This document shows positions 19,119-27,881 of a stretch of DNA of 64,000 nt, piece by piece (within the stretch, counting starts at the first letter, position 1; each line of letters starts with the position of its first letter). A program made the translations under genes and the position numbers. Below the pieces are notes generated by a model. The model was not told the DNA's origin. It ran no database searches and saw only the letters and a program-made list of their open reading frames with translations. Origin of the DNA: Candidatus Accumulibacter cognatus (GTDB lineage Bacteria > Pseudomonadota > Gammaproteobacteria > Burkholderiales > Rhodocyclaceae); the NCBI GenBank assembly GCA_013414765.1, contig CP058708.1, forward strand, positions 2,847,553 through 2,911,552, given 5' to 3'.

Positions 19119-19439
19119 CTACTCAACCTCGCTGTCGCCGGCCCTTTTTTTCATGACCTTGCCTTCAGCAGCCCGTTGCTTGCGCACTTCCTTCGGATCA
19201 GCGAGCAACGGTCGGTAGATCTCGACGCGGTCGTAATCACGCAGCGTGGCGTCGAGCTTGCTGAGCTTCGCGAAAATACCCACCTTGTTTTTCGTCAGAT
19301 CAATTTCCGGATACTTCTGAAGCAGTCCCGAAGCCTCGATCGCCTGCCGCACGGTGCTGCCCGCGGGTAGCTGAAGGCTGGCCAGATGCTGCTTGGTCGG
19401 CAAGGCATAGACCACTTCGATCATCAGCATCTCAGGCAT
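19119..19439 (-). CDS. RnfH/RatB-family (UPF0125) small protein
   Basis: About 106 aa with a ubiquitin-like beta-grasp fold typical of the RnfH family ([34 protein letters not shown] ... [38 protein letters not shown]). The start at 19439 overlaps the ratA stop in ATGCCTGA, giving translational coupling. RatB is encoded with RatA in many proteobacteria; its role is not settled. Confidence 0.9.
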   Translation of the reverse strand: MPEMLMIEVVYALPTKQHLASLQLPAGSTVRQAIEASGLLQKYPEIDLTKNKVGIFAKLSKLDATLRDYDRVEIYRPLLADPKEVRKQRAAEGKVMKKRAGDSEVE

Positions 19440-19875
19440 TCGGCACACCATGGACATCGTACGCACGCTTCACGAAGGCGTCGACGAAAGTGTTGGCAAT
19501 CTGGCTGAAGACCGGCCCGATGACCTTTTCGAACATCTTGCTGGAGAACTCGTAGGAAAGCTGGAACTCGATCTTGCAAGCATCCGCGGCGAGTGGTTTG
19601 AAATGCCACACCCCGTCCAGCCGGCGAAACGGGCCATCGACCAGGTTCATGTTCATCGAGAATGGTGAATCCTTGTTGTTCTCGGTGGTGAAGTGGGATT
19701 TGACGCTGCGGTAGTTGATATGCAGGGTAGCGATCGTTCTCGTGTCGTCGCGGAAGATGCAGCGTGTCAGGCTGCACCAGGGCAGAAACTGAGGGTAGTC
19801 CTCGACGCGGTCGACCAGGTCGAACATCTGTTGCGACGAATGCTCGATCAGCACCGATTTCTTGACCATGGCCAT
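19432..19875 (-). CDS. ratA: RatA/Coq10-like START-domain protein
   Basis: 147 aa of the polyketide cyclase/START 'ribosome association toxin A' family. Conserved stretches are [55 protein letters not shown] and [10 protein letters not shown]. Homologues are described as 50S-binding RatA or as coenzyme Q-binding Coq10; sequence alone cannot decide which applies. It is divergent from smpB (78 bp gap) and coupled to the RatB-like gene. Confidence 0.92.
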   Translation of the reverse strand: MAMVKKSVLIEHSSQQMFDLVDRVEDYPQFLPWCSLTRCIFRDDTRTIATLHINYRSVKSHFTTENNKDSPFSMNMNLVDGPFRRLDGVWHFKPLAADACKIEFQLSYEFSSKMFEKVIGPVFSQIANTFVDAFVKRAYDVHGVPNA

Positions 19876-19953
19876 CTGCTGCCATACCTCGTGAATCCTG
19901 TAGAATCCCGGATTCTAGCACTCCCGAACCCTGACTACCCGAGAAACGGCACC

Positions 19954-20400
19954 ATGAGCATCGTCGCCAACAAGAAGGCTTTTCATGACTACTTCATCGA
20001 AGAGAAACTGGAAGCCGGAATCGCCCTGGAGGGCTGGGAGGTCAAGGCGATTAGGGGTGGGCGGGCGAGCATCAAGGAATCGTATGTCGTCATCCGTAAC
20101 GGCGAAGTGTTTCTTTTCGGTATGCATATCACGCCACTGCTGGCGGCGTCGTCGCATGTCAGGCCGGACCCGGTGCGCACCCGCAAATTGCTTCTGCACA
20201 ACCGGCAAATTGGCAAGCTGATCGGTCAGGTCGAACGCGCTGGCTACACCCTGCTGCCGCTCGACCTGCATTTCCAGCGTGGCCGCATCAAGGTCGAGAT
20301 CGGTCTGGCCAAGGGCAAGAAGCAATACGACAAGCGGGAAGCCGAAAAAGAACGCGACTGGGTGCGAGAGAAGGCCCGGCTGATGCGCGAGAAAGGTTGA
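19954..20400 (+). CDS. smpB: SsrA-binding protein SmpB
   Basis: 148 aa, the normal SmpB length. Binds tmRNA and the ribosome in trans-translation rescue. It begins [34 protein letters not shown] and keeps the OB-fold core and the basic tail ([25 protein letters not shown]). ATG 19954 is the family start; the open frame extends upstream antisense to ratA. It is convergent with the GntR gene with no gap. Confidence 0.97.
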   Translation: MSIVANKKAFHDYFIEEKLEAGIALEGWEVKAIRGGRASIKESYVVIRNGEVFLFGMHITPLLAASSHVRPDPVRTRKLLLHNRQIGKLIGQVERAGYTLLPLDLHFQRGRIKVEIGLAKGKKQYDKREAEKERDWVREKARLMREKG

Positions 20401-21108
20401 TCAACTCTCACTGATGCGTTGACGGACATAGTGAATATGGGTTTGCGCGGCTTGCCGCGCGGCCTCGGGTCTGCGCTCGACGATCGCATTGTGGATGGCC
20501 TGATGCTGCTCCATCAGTTGCCTCCCGGTGTCGGGATTGACTGCCATCTCCCGGAGGCTGCGCCGGACATGTTCGTGCAGCAGGCGCAAGACGCTGGCCA
20601 GAAGGTGTCCGTACAAGGCATTGTGTGCCGACTCGGCAACCGTCAGATGAAAAGCGACATCGGCAGCGACCTGGGCACTCCGGTCCGCGCCCAGATAGGC
20701 GGCATCAAGGCGGGCGTAAGCCGCATCGAGACGTTGCAGATCAGCGTCGGTGGCCCGCTGTGCGGCCAGCTCGGCTGCCGACGCCTCGAGCAAATGCCGG
20801 AACTCGAGCATGTCATGCTGCAGCGACGGGTGTTGATCGACCAATTGTTGCCAGGGATCCATGAAACTGGTGTTGAGCCGGTCGGTAACGTAGGTACCGC
20901 CGCCGTGGCGACTGACCAGCAGCTCGCGCGAGACCAGTTGCTTGATCGCTTCCCGCAGTGACGGGCGGGAGACTCCCAGTTCCACCGCCAGTTCGCGTTC
21001 GGCTGGCAGGCGGTCGCCTGGTTTCAGCGAGCCCTCCAGAATGCGCGTCTCGAGTTGGTGGGCGATGATGTCGGGGATGCGGGGCAGGTTGAGCTTACTG
21101 TAATTCAT
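20401..21108 (-). CDS. GntR/FadR-family (FCD) transcriptional regulator, LldR-like
   Basis: 235 aa. The winged helix-turn-helix (about 10-75) has ILEGSLKPGDRLPAERELAVELGVSRPSLREAI, and an FCD ligand-binding domain follows (about 100-225, RAAADVAFHLTVAESAHN-like, with metal-ligand His). It is divergent from lutACB. Three TGGT-N3-ACCA sites, the classic FadR/LldR/PdhR operator type, lie in the shared gap, one 51 bp from its own start. A lactate-responsive repressor with autoregulation is the likely role. Confidence 0.9.
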   Translation of the reverse strand: MNYSKLNLPRIPDIIAHQLETRILEGSLKPGDRLPAERELAVELGVSRPSLREAIKQLVSRELLVSRHGGGTYVTDRLNTSFMDPWQQLVDQHPSLQHDMLEFRHLLEASAAELAAQRATDADLQRLDAAYARLDAAYLGADRSAQVAADVAFHLTVAESAHNALYGHLLASVLRLLHEHVRRSLREMAVNPDTGRQLMEQHQAIHNAIVERRPEAARQAAQTHIHYVRQRISES

Positions 21109-21158
21109 GCGGGTGGGTCGATAGGGTTGATCTGCTTGGAATTATGGCAGGAATCCAG

Positions 21159-21169
21159 TGGTCTGACCA
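21159..21169. promoter_or_regulatory. Putative LldR-type operator near the regulator gene
   Basis: TGGTCTGACCA is a perfect TGGT-N3-ACCA palindrome, 51 bp upstream of the GntR-gene start and matching the sites in front of lutA. Autoregulation is the simplest reading. Confidence 0.6.
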
Positions 21170-21247
21170 GTTATCCTCGGCCAGGACGGCCGATCGGCCT
21201 GGCCGGTCTCGTTGGGCGATTTTCCAGCGCCGAGAGCTGCGCGGAGA

Positions 21248-21276
21248 TTGACAAAATGCACGGGCAGTCTTAGAGT
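21248..21276 (+). promoter_or_regulatory. Sigma-70 type promoter of lutACB
   Basis: TTGACA (21248-21253), a 17-bp spacer and TAGAGT (21271-21276). The expected transcription start, near 21283, falls directly before the paired operators. Confidence 0.65.
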
Positions 21277-21285
21277 GGGAAAAAT

Positions 21286-21312
21286 TGGTCTTACCACTTA
21301 TTGGTCTTACCA
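21286..21312. promoter_or_regulatory. Two tandem LldR-type operators before lutA
   Basis: TGGTCTTACCA occurs twice (21286-21296 and 21302-21312) with centres 16 bp apart. They lie just downstream of the lut promoter, where bound regulator would block initiation. Confidence 0.7.
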
Positions 21313-21340
21313 TTTTTTCGCCACGAAGAGAGGAGTCTAC

Positions 21341-22123
21341 ATGGAACAAACAGGCAGCCGCCAATACCCTGAAAAGCCGGCCAGAGTCTATCTTTTTGGG
21401 ACTTGTCTGATCGATTTGTTCTGTCCGGAGGCTGGCATCGATACGGTTCGCCTGCTCGAACGCGAGGGAATCGAGGTTCATTTTCCCGCCGATCAGACAT
21501 GCTGTGGGCAACCGGCACACAGCAGCGGCTTTCCCGAGCAGACCCGTGCGGTGGCGCTGTCGCAGTTGCGCCTGTTTCCCGAACCGTGGCCGGTGATCGT
21601 TCCTTCCGGTTCGTGCGCCGGCATGATGCGCCACCATTACCCCAAGATTTTCGCTGACGATGCGCGCCTCTTGTCCGAAGCCAAGGCGTTTGCCGAGCGG
21701 ATTTTCGAACTCTCCGAGTTTCTTCTGCATGTCGTCAAGATCCGGCTGATTGATCAGGGCACACCAGCGCGGGTGGCGCTACATACTTCCTGCGCTGCCC
21801 GTCGAGAGATGAGTACGCACCTGCATGCGCGCGCACTGCTGGGCCAATTGCCGGGAGTCGAGGTCGCCCTACATGGACACGAATCCGAATGTTGTGGTTT
21901 CGGTGGGACATTCTCGCTCAAACACCCGGCGATCTCGTCGGCGATGGCCTGTGACAAGGTCGAGGCGATCAAGGAAACCGGTGCACAGACCTTCGTGTCC
22001 GCAGACTGTGGCTGCATGCTCAACCTCAACCACACGCTGCAGAAACGTGGGGATGACTTGCAGGGCCAGCATCTGGCCACTTTCCTGTGGCAACGCAGCG
22101 GTGGCGAAAGGGGGCAGCGATGA
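21341..22123 (+). CDS. lutA: L-lactate utilisation Fe-S oxidoreductase LutA
   Basis: 260 aa, a subunit of the LutABC lactate dehydrogenase system that feeds lactate to pyruvate. Two CCG-type cysteine-rich domains: TCCGQPAHSSG with upstream GTCLID, and ECCGFGGTFS with SADCGCMLNL. ATG 21341 has the strong site GAGAGGAG; the longer frame runs through the operators and is rejected. It overlaps lutC by ATGA. The operon order here is lutA-lutC-lutB. Confidence 0.96.
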   Translation: MEQTGSRQYPEKPARVYLFGTCLIDLFCPEAGIDTVRLLEREGIEVHFPADQTCCGQPAHSSGFPEQTRAVALSQLRLFPEPWPVIVPSGSCAGMMRHHYPKIFADDARLLSEAKAFAERIFELSEFLLHVVKIRLIDQGTPARVALHTSCAARREMSTHLHARALLGQLPGVEVALHGHESECCGFGGTFSLKHPAISSAMACDKVEAIKETGAQTFVSADCGCMLNLNHTLQKRGDDLQGQHLATFLWQRSGGERGQR

Positions 22124-22800
22124 GCGCGCGTGACCGTATCCTGCAACGCCTGCGCGCGGCAGCACCGGGCATCACTCCAATACTGCCCGACGTGCATGCC
22201 TTTCACGCCGCCAGCGACGCTGAGCAACCGGCCAGCAGCCACGCGGGGCGCATCGAACTGTTCTGCGAAAAGATGGCTTTCTGGCATGGCGAAGTGGTGC
22301 CGGCGACGCACGCCAACTGGCCGCATAAGCTGCGCGAACTCTGTGTGGCCAAAGGAGTCCGTTCGTTGCTGCACGCCGAGCCACATGCAGCGGCGCTGCA
22401 GGCCGCCGGGATCGGCGGGCTGAAACCTTATGATCGACCGGTCGAGGGGTGGAAAAAGGAACTCTTCCAGGATACCGACGCCAGCCTGACCTCGACGCGC
22501 GGCGGCATTGCCGAGACCGGCACGCTGATCATCTGGCCGGACGCCAGCGAACCGCGCTTGATGTCGCTGGTGCCACCGATCCATTTTGCGCTGCTGGATG
22601 CGAGGCAGCTTTACGACAATTTTTTTACGGCAATGACCGATCAGGGCTGGAGTGAGCACCTGCCGACCAATGCGCTGCTCGTTTCGGGCCCGTCGAAGAC
22701 CGCCGACATCCAGGTGACGCTCGCTTATGGTGCGCATGGCCCGAAAGAGTTGATCGTCCTGTTGCTGCTCGAAGAGGGCAAAATGGAGGTTCTGCAATGA
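22120..22800 (+). CDS. lutC: LUD-domain protein LutC
   Basis: 226 aa, single LUD domain (DLFQDTDASLTSTRGGIAETGTLIIWPDASEPRLMSLVPPIH...). The third component of the lactate oxidation complex; its exact chemistry is not established. It starts in the ATGA overlap with lutA, and its own stop overlaps the lutB start (ATGA). Confidence 0.94.
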   Translation: MSARDRILQRLRAAAPGITPILPDVHAFHAASDAEQPASSHAGRIELFCEKMAFWHGEVVPATHANWPHKLRELCVAKGVRSLLHAEPHAAALQAAGIGGLKPYDRPVEGWKKELFQDTDASLTSTRGGIAETGTLIIWPDASEPRLMSLVPPIHFALLDARQLYDNFFTAMTDQGWSEHLPTNALLVSGPSKTADIQVTLAYGAHGPKELIVLLLLEEGKMEVLQ

Positions 22801-24236
22801 ATACCAGGCCGCTACAGTTCGTCCCCGCCAGCGAATTCAAGCAGCGCGCCGCGATGGCGGTCGCCAACCAGCATCTGCGCCGCGGCTTCCGCGGTGCCAT
22901 GGATTTTCTGATCGGCAAACGCGCAGCGCAATTCCCCGACGCTGCGCTGTTCGAACGCCAGCGTGCGCTTGCCGAACACATCCGCAAGTACAGCCTGGCG
23001 CGGCTACCCGACTTGCTCGAACAACTCGAGCGCAAGCTGACCGAGAACGGTGTGCAGGTGCATTGGGCCGAGAACGCAGAACAGGCCAACGGGATCATCA
23101 TCGACATCGCCCGGCGACATTCGACGAAGCTGATGGTCAAGGGCAAGTCGATGGTCAGTGAAGAGATCGAGCTCAATCACGCGATGGCCGATGCCGGCAT
23201 GGAAGCACTCGAGAGCGACATGGGCGAATACATCGTCCAGCTGGATGGCGAAAAACCCTCGCACATCATCATGCCGGCGATCCACAAGACGAAGGAAGAG
23301 ATCGCCCGCCTGTTCGCCGCGAAAGTGCCCGGCGCCACTTACACCGATTCGGTCGATGAACTGATCGGCATCGGCCGTGCCGTCTTGCGCGAGAAGTTCA
23401 TGACTGCCGAGATCGGCCTCTCGGGAGTGAACTTTGCCGTTGCCGAAACCGGCACCCTGTGCCTGGTCGAGAACGAGGGCAACGGCCGCATGTGCACCAC
23501 CGTTCCCGACGTGCATATCGCGATTACCGGCATAGAAAAGGTGGTCGAGAAACTCGAACACGTGCCACCGTTGTTTGGGTTGTTGACGCGCTCGGCGACC
23601 GGACAGGCGATCACCACCTATTTCAACCTGATCAGCGGTCCGCGTAAGCCGGCTGAAAAGGATGGGCCGCGCGAGATGCACCTGGTGCTGGTCGATAATG
23701 GCCGCACCCAGGCGTACAGCGACGAGCAGTTACGCTCGACGCTGCAGTGCATCCGTTGCGGCGCGTGCATGAATCACTGCCCGGTCTACACCCGTATCGG
23801 CGGCCACGCTTACGGCACCACCTATCCCGGTCCGATCGGCGAGATCATCTCGCCGCACCTGCTGGGCCTGGCGGCGACGCACGTCCTGCCGACCGCTTCA
23901 AGTCTCTGCGGTGCTTGTGGTGAGGTCTGCCCGGTCAAAATCCCGATTCCCGATCTGCTCATTCGCCTGCGCGGCGAGGCGCAGCACGATGCGCACCCCG
24001 GTCACACGCCGATGCTCGGCCAGGGCGCAGCAAAGAGCGGACTGGCGGACGCCGTCTGGTCAGGCTGGGCGGCGCTGTATACTCGCCCGGCGCTGTATCG
24101 CGCTTTCGGCTGGCTGGCGACGCGCTTCCGCGCGCTGACGCCGCCGCTGCAGTCCGGCTGGACGGTCAGCCGCACGCCGCTCAAGCCGGCAAAGCGGACC
24201 TTGCACGAGCAGATGGCGGTTAGAGAAAGGCGCTGA
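22797..24236 (+). CDS. lutB: L-lactate utilisation iron-sulfur protein LutB
   Basis: 479 aa. The N-terminal LUD domain has GLSGVNFAVAETGTLCLVENEGNGR. A ferredoxin-type domain carries two 4Fe-4S motifs, CIRCGACMNHCPVY and CGACGEVCPVKIP. The C-terminal DUF3390-like tail contains FRALTPPLQSGWTVSRTPLKPA. It passes electrons from lactate towards the respiratory chain with LutA and LutC. Confidence 0.95.
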   Translation: MNTRPLQFVPASEFKQRAAMAVANQHLRRGFRGAMDFLIGKRAAQFPDAALFERQRALAEHIRKYSLARLPDLLEQLERKLTENGVQVHWAENAEQANGIIIDIARRHSTKLMVKGKSMVSEEIELNHAMADAGMEALESDMGEYIVQLDGEKPSHIIMPAIHKTKEEIARLFAAKVPGATYTDSVDELIGIGRAVLREKFMTAEIGLSGVNFAVAETGTLCLVENEGNGRMCTTVPDVHIAITGIEKVVEKLEHVPPLFGLLTRSATGQAITTYFNLISGPRKPAEKDGPREMHLVLVDNGRTQAYSDEQLRSTLQCIRCGACMNHCPVYTRIGGHAYGTTYPGPIGEIISPHLLGLAATHVLPTASSLCGACGEVCPVKIPIPDLLIRLRGEAQHDAHPGHTPMLGQGAAKSGLADAVWSGWAALYTRPALYRAFGWLATRFRALTPPLQSGWTVSRTPLKPAKRTLHEQMAVRERR

Positions 24237-24242
24237 CCGATC

Positions 24243-24698
24243 ATGAATCAGTCACCGCATGCCGAACCGAAATCTCGTACCCGCATCCGTTACGACGATC
24301 TCCTCTCCGCCTTCGAGTGGGTCAGCGCCGCCGCGCCATCCGAGCACTCCGCGTTCGTCTCGCGCCAGACAGGACGCCTGCACTGGGCTTCGTCCAGCCA
24401 CGACCTCGAAGAGGAACTGCCCGAGGACATCGACGACGCCTCACTGTACGTCGCCGTCCCGCACAAGTACGACCTCGACCTCGGGAAGGACTTGGTTCGG
24501 CGCTTCGCGGACGAAGTGCTCCCCGGATCGTCGGACACCATCGTCGCATTCTTCCACCGTCGCGGCGCGTATGCGCGCTTCAAGGATTTCCTCGAACGGA
24601 GAGCTTGTCTGCAAGCCTGGTACGACTACGAGACCAAGGCAACCGAGGCGGCACTGCGGGAATGCTGTGAGGAAAACGGCCTGCAACTCGTGCCGTAG
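24243..24698 (+). CDS. UPF0158-family protein
   Basis: 151 aa, acidic and soluble. It resembles UPF0158 proteins (YDDLLSAFEWVSA, ETGRLHW-like RQTGRLHWAS, YVAVPHKYDLDLGKDLV, FFHRRGAYARFKDFLERRACLQAWYDYE). The function is unknown. It starts 6 bp after lutB, so it may be the last gene of the lut transcript. Confidence 0.8.
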   Translation: MNQSPHAEPKSRTRIRYDDLLSAFEWVSAAAPSEHSAFVSRQTGRLHWASSSHDLEEELPEDIDDASLYVAVPHKYDLDLGKDLVRRFADEVLPGSSDTIVAFFHRRGAYARFKDFLERRACLQAWYDYETKATEAALRECCEENGLQLVP

Positions 24699-24804
24699 GA
24701 GCCAAAGTGGCCTTTGGGCGCGAGGCGAGGATCGGATGGTCGCCATCGACCACGGCGAGAGGCACGAGCGGATGGCTGCGAGGAAAACACGGTAGGTACT
24801 TCGA

Positions 24805-25704
24805 TCAGCGGGTTCCTGGGAGCAGGAAGTCGATCGCCTGTCGCCACCAGACGTCGTCGAGTCGGAAGAACCAGTCGTTGTGGTCGGCCCCTGCGATGAC
24901 CGAAAGGCGCTTGGGTTCGGCCAGCGAATCGTAGAGCGCCTTGCCGAAGCGTGCCGGAATGATCGTGTCGTGCTCGGCAATGGCCACCAGTACCGGCCGG
25001 CCGAACGCCGCCAAATGGGTCACGCTGTCGTAGCGGTCGCGCAACAGCCACTTCACCGGGAGCAAGGGATAGTGGTGGCTGGCGACATGTTCAAGCCGGT
25101 CCCAGGGCGTGATCAGCAGCAGGCCGGCAACCCTCTCGCGCTGGTCTGCGCTGGCCGCCGCCGCGACCCCGGCACCCAGCGATTCCCCGATGATCAGCAG
25201 CGGCTCCCGGTAACGAACATGCGCGAGAGCAATCGTCTGTTGGGCGTCGGCGACCAGACTCTTCTCGCCGAGTTCGCCGCTGCGTGGTCCATAAGCCGGG
25301 TATTCGGCGAGGATGACGCGCAGACCGAGCCGGCCGAGCACGCTGGCGTAGAACTGACGATCCCCGGCATGGCCTGCGTTGCCATGAAAAACAATTGCCG
25401 TGGCACGCGCCGGCGTTTGGGGTTCAGCCAGCAGGCCGCGGAAATCCTGATCCGTCGGCCAGGGTGAGAGCCCGCTCGAAACCATTTCCGCAACCCTGGC
25501 CCGGTCCGGGTAGTAGAGCAGATTATCCTGAAACATGCTGATTCCCATGAGTTCAATCAGATAGAAAGCGAGCACGCCGAACACCGCGAGCTTCAGAACC
25601 GGCCAGCAACAGGGCCGCAGCCGCGACCCGGGAAAAATCGTTGTGCGCCGGCCGGCCGGCGCCGGCCGGCTGCCGTGCTTACTTTCGTCTGAAATAACGG
25701 GCAT
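24805..25704 (-). CDS. Membrane-anchored alpha/beta hydrolase
   Basis: About 299 aa. One N-terminal membrane helix (VLKLAVFGVLAFYLIELMGIS) precedes an alpha/beta hydrolase fold of the ABHD12/17 type. It has the oxyanion stretch FHGNAGHAGDR, the nucleophile elbow GESLGAGVA, the acid in AIAEHDTIIP and His in GADHNDWF. The substrate is unknown (a lipid or acyl ester is plausible). The start at 25704 overlaps the end of the ClpX-like gene by 26 bp; an internal start is also possible. Confidence 0.82.
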   Translation of the reverse strand: MPVISDESKHGSRPAPAGRRTTIFPGSRLRPCCWPVLKLAVFGVLAFYLIELMGISMFQDNLLYYPDRARVAEMVSSGLSPWPTDQDFRGLLAEPQTPARATAIVFHGNAGHAGDRQFYASVLGRLGLRVILAEYPAYGPRSGELGEKSLVADAQQTIALAHVRYREPLLIIGESLGAGVAAAASADQRERVAGLLLITPWDRLEHVASHHYPLLPVKWLLRDRYDSVTHLAAFGRPVLVAIAEHDTIIPARFGKALYDSLAEPKRLSVIAGADHNDWFFRLDDVWWRQAIDFLLPGTR

Positions 25705-26734
25705 CTTCGAAGAGTGATCGGATTTCAACCTTGCAGATTTCTGGTTTGTCCGGTACGACATAGAGAATCGGGGTGATCAGTTCCTCGAAGATGCCGCGCA
25801 GGCTGCGCGCGCCGGTTTTGTATTCGATGGCGATTTCGGCAATCTGCTCGAAGACCCGCTGGCCGATGCTCAACTCGACGCCTTCGCCCCGGAAGATCTC
25901 GATGTACTGCCGGTAGATCGAATTCTTCGGGACGCTCATGATGCTCACCAGCATCGCCTTGGTCAGCGGGTGCAGGTTGGCGATCACCGGCAGGCGGCCG
26001 GTGAATTCGGGAATCAGCCCGAACTCGAACAGGTCGGTCGGTTTCACCCGCTGGTTCAGCCGATCGAGAATATTCTGGTTGTCGTCAGCCGAGGTGGCGA
26101 TAAACCCGAAACCATGCGTCTTGGACATGATCTTTTCAAGACCGACGAAGGCTCCACCGCAGATGAAGAGGACATTGCTGGTGTCGATGTACTGATTGTT
26201 CTTCAGTTTGACCGGCGAACCTTCCATGATTTTCAACAATGCGTGCTGTACGCTCTCGCCTGACGTAGCCCGTGATTCAGCGGGTGCCGTTTTCAGCTTG
26301 TCGATTTCATCGATGAAGATGATCCCGTGCTGGGCATTCTCGACGTTCCCGTCGGCCTTTTCCAGCAGTCGTTGCAAGGCCGCCTCAATTTCTTCATTGA
26401 CATACTTTGTCTGCGCCAGCGAAGTCGCGTCGGCGGTCACGAACGGTACATCCAGCATCCTCGACAGAGTGTCGCAGAGCAGGGTCTTGCCGGTTCCTGA
26501 AGGTCCGACGAGCAACACATTGCTTTTGGCGAACGATCCCTGGTCGTGGGCGAAGGTGGCGATTTTCCGGTAATGCGAGTAGACGGCTACAGCCAGAACC
26601 TTCTTGGCTTGATCCTGGCCAATGACGTACTGATCGAGATACCGCACGATCGCGCTGGGCGTGGTTTCTCTGGCTAGCAAGGCGTACCCCGGGATCGACA
26701 AACTGATTCGAGAGTCCGCAGCGCTGGCAGACAC
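25679..26734 (-). CDS. ClpX-like AAA+ ATPase without zinc-binding domain
   Basis: 351 aa against about 420 for ClpX. AAA+ core: Walker A GPSGTGKT (77-84), Walker B IIFIDEIDK, arginine finger region FGLIPEFTGRLPV and sensor 2 GARSLR. The N-terminal C4 zinc domain that recruits adaptors is absent. The pore loop, normally GYVG, reads KYVN (110-113). The RKH loop before DTSxxLFICGG is shortened. It is therefore a paralogue rather than the housekeeping unfoldase, and whether it docks ClpP is uncertain. Flanked by a hydrolase gene (overlapping) and a small orphan gene. Confidence 0.88.
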   Translation of the reverse strand: MSASAADSRISLSIPGYALLARETTPSAIVRYLDQYVIGQDQAKKVLAVAVYSHYRKIATFAHDQGSFAKSNVLLVGPSGTGKTLLCDTLSRMLDVPFVTADATSLAQTKYVNEEIEAALQRLLEKADGNVENAQHGIIFIDEIDKLKTAPAESRATSGESVQHALLKIMEGSPVKLKNNQYIDTSNVLFICGGAFVGLEKIMSKTHGFGFIATSADDNQNILDRLNQRVKPTDLFEFGLIPEFTGRLPVIANLHPLTKAMLVSIMSVPKNSIYRQYIEIFRGEGVELSIGQRVFEQIAEIAIEYKTGARSLRGIFEELITPILYVVPDKPEICKVEIRSLFEDARYFRRK

Positions 26735-26830
26735 CGGTCAGGCGATAGTGATCCGCGAGCGACCCGCGTCGTCTGCAGGGCCGCGAGATCGGAAGACGGG
26801 CTTGGCGGACTCATTGAGTCCGGCGCAGGC

Positions 26831-27103
26831 CTACTCGTGTTTGAAGGCAAGAAACATCTTGAAGCAGCGAGCAAAGGCCAGCGGTGTTTCGCAATGCTCG
26901 GCCCATAGCGCGCTGGTCATGGAAAAGGAAACGTCGCCTTTGGCTTCCCGATCCTTCACCCAAACCAGGCGGCGATCACTGAATACTCCGGTGGGCAGAC
27001 GGCTTTGGATGAATGCCCAAACCTCATCCAGTTGATCGAAATTGCCCAGATCCCCTCCAGCGTCGGAGCCTTCCTCTTCTTCCACGAAAACCTGGTAGCG
27101 CAT
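26831..27103 (-). CDS. Small hypothetical protein, 90 aa
   Basis: Starts at ATG 27103 with GAGG six bases before it. The sequence is MRYQVFVEEEEGSDAGGD... DEVWAFIQSRLPTGVFSDRRLVWVKDREAKGDVSFSMTSALWAEHC..., soluble and acidic at the N-terminus, with a compact mixed alpha/beta appearance. I recognise no family. It lies 96 bp upstream of the ClpX-like gene on the same strand and may share its transcript; a substrate or adaptor role is only a guess. Confidence 0.6.
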   Translation of the reverse strand: MRYQVFVEEEEGSDAGGDLGNFDQLDEVWAFIQSRLPTGVFSDRRLVWVKDREAKGDVSFSMTSALWAEHCETPLAFARCFKMFLAFKHE

Positions 27104-27227
27104 CACAAACCTCGGCTAAAACACGTTCCGACACCGAAACGTCGGACCCACTGTCGGTTGACAGCATGTAATTATTCGCCAACATGAATCAATAGTCCAT
27201 CCCGCCAGGGACTTCGGCGGTCGCGGC

Positions 27228-27857
27228 TCACCCCGTCGCCGGTCGCGGTGAGGGAACGAAGCCATAGCGTCCGGGTACCTCGGATCGGGGTATCGAGGCC
27301 ACCGGCACGTGCTGGCCTGCCCAGTCGAGGGTCAGTACGGTCAGGCCAGGAACTGGCTGCGCAATGATTTCGAGTACGCTCGCATCATCAGCGGGTTCGC
27401 CATCCGGCAAGCGCAGGCAGTCGCGAAGGGCAGGCAGATCACGGTCGCAGAGCAGGGCGATTCCCTCGGGGATCTCGATCAGCAGATTGCCTTCATTGTC
27501 GAGGGTGGCGCCACGAATTTCGTTGACATCCTCGCCGGTATGCGTTTCGAGGCAGCCTGTTGCACCCAGGCGGAGCACCCACGGCGTGTATTCGAGTTCG
27601 ACAAACACCCGTTGCGGGCCGTTCTGCACGAAGTAGCAACCGTCCGCGTCATGCGCGTACTGACGGTTCAGAAATTCATTGAGGCCGGCATGGCCAAGCA
27701 CCTCACCGCGCAGCCGCCAGTGGCCACGCCGGTCCAGTGACAGCCAGCCGTAGCAGGCTGGCACGTTCGGCCAGCGCAGCATGGCGCTGAAGTCAGGCGC
27801 GGGCATCGGTCCACGCCTGGCGATGCATTGGCAATGCTCGCTGCAGCCGCCGATCAT
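27228..27857 (-). CDS. Conserved hypothetical protein (DUF2944/2946-like, tentative), last gene of gcv operon
   Basis: 209 aa (about 192 if started at 27806). Likely beta-rich: PNVPACYGWLSLDRRGHWRLRG, FVQNGPQRVFVELEYTPWVLRLG and YGFVPSPRPA at the end. The family resembles a betaproteobacterial domain of unknown function; my number is uncertain. It follows the glutathione peroxidase gene by 24 bp, so it probably reads through from the glycine-cleavage operon. Confidence 0.7.
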   Translation of the reverse strand: MIGGCSEHCQCIARRGPMPAPDFSAMLRWPNVPACYGWLSLDRRGHWRLRGEVLGHAGLNEFLNRQYAHDADGCYFVQNGPQRVFVELEYTPWVLRLGATGCLETHTGEDVNEIRGATLDNEGNLLIEIPEGIALLCDRDLPALRDCLRLPDGEPADDASVLEIIAQPVPGLTVLTLDWAGQHVPVASIPRSEVPGRYGFVPSPRPATG

Positions 27858-27881
27858 CCAGATTCTGCACGCCTCCAGGCT

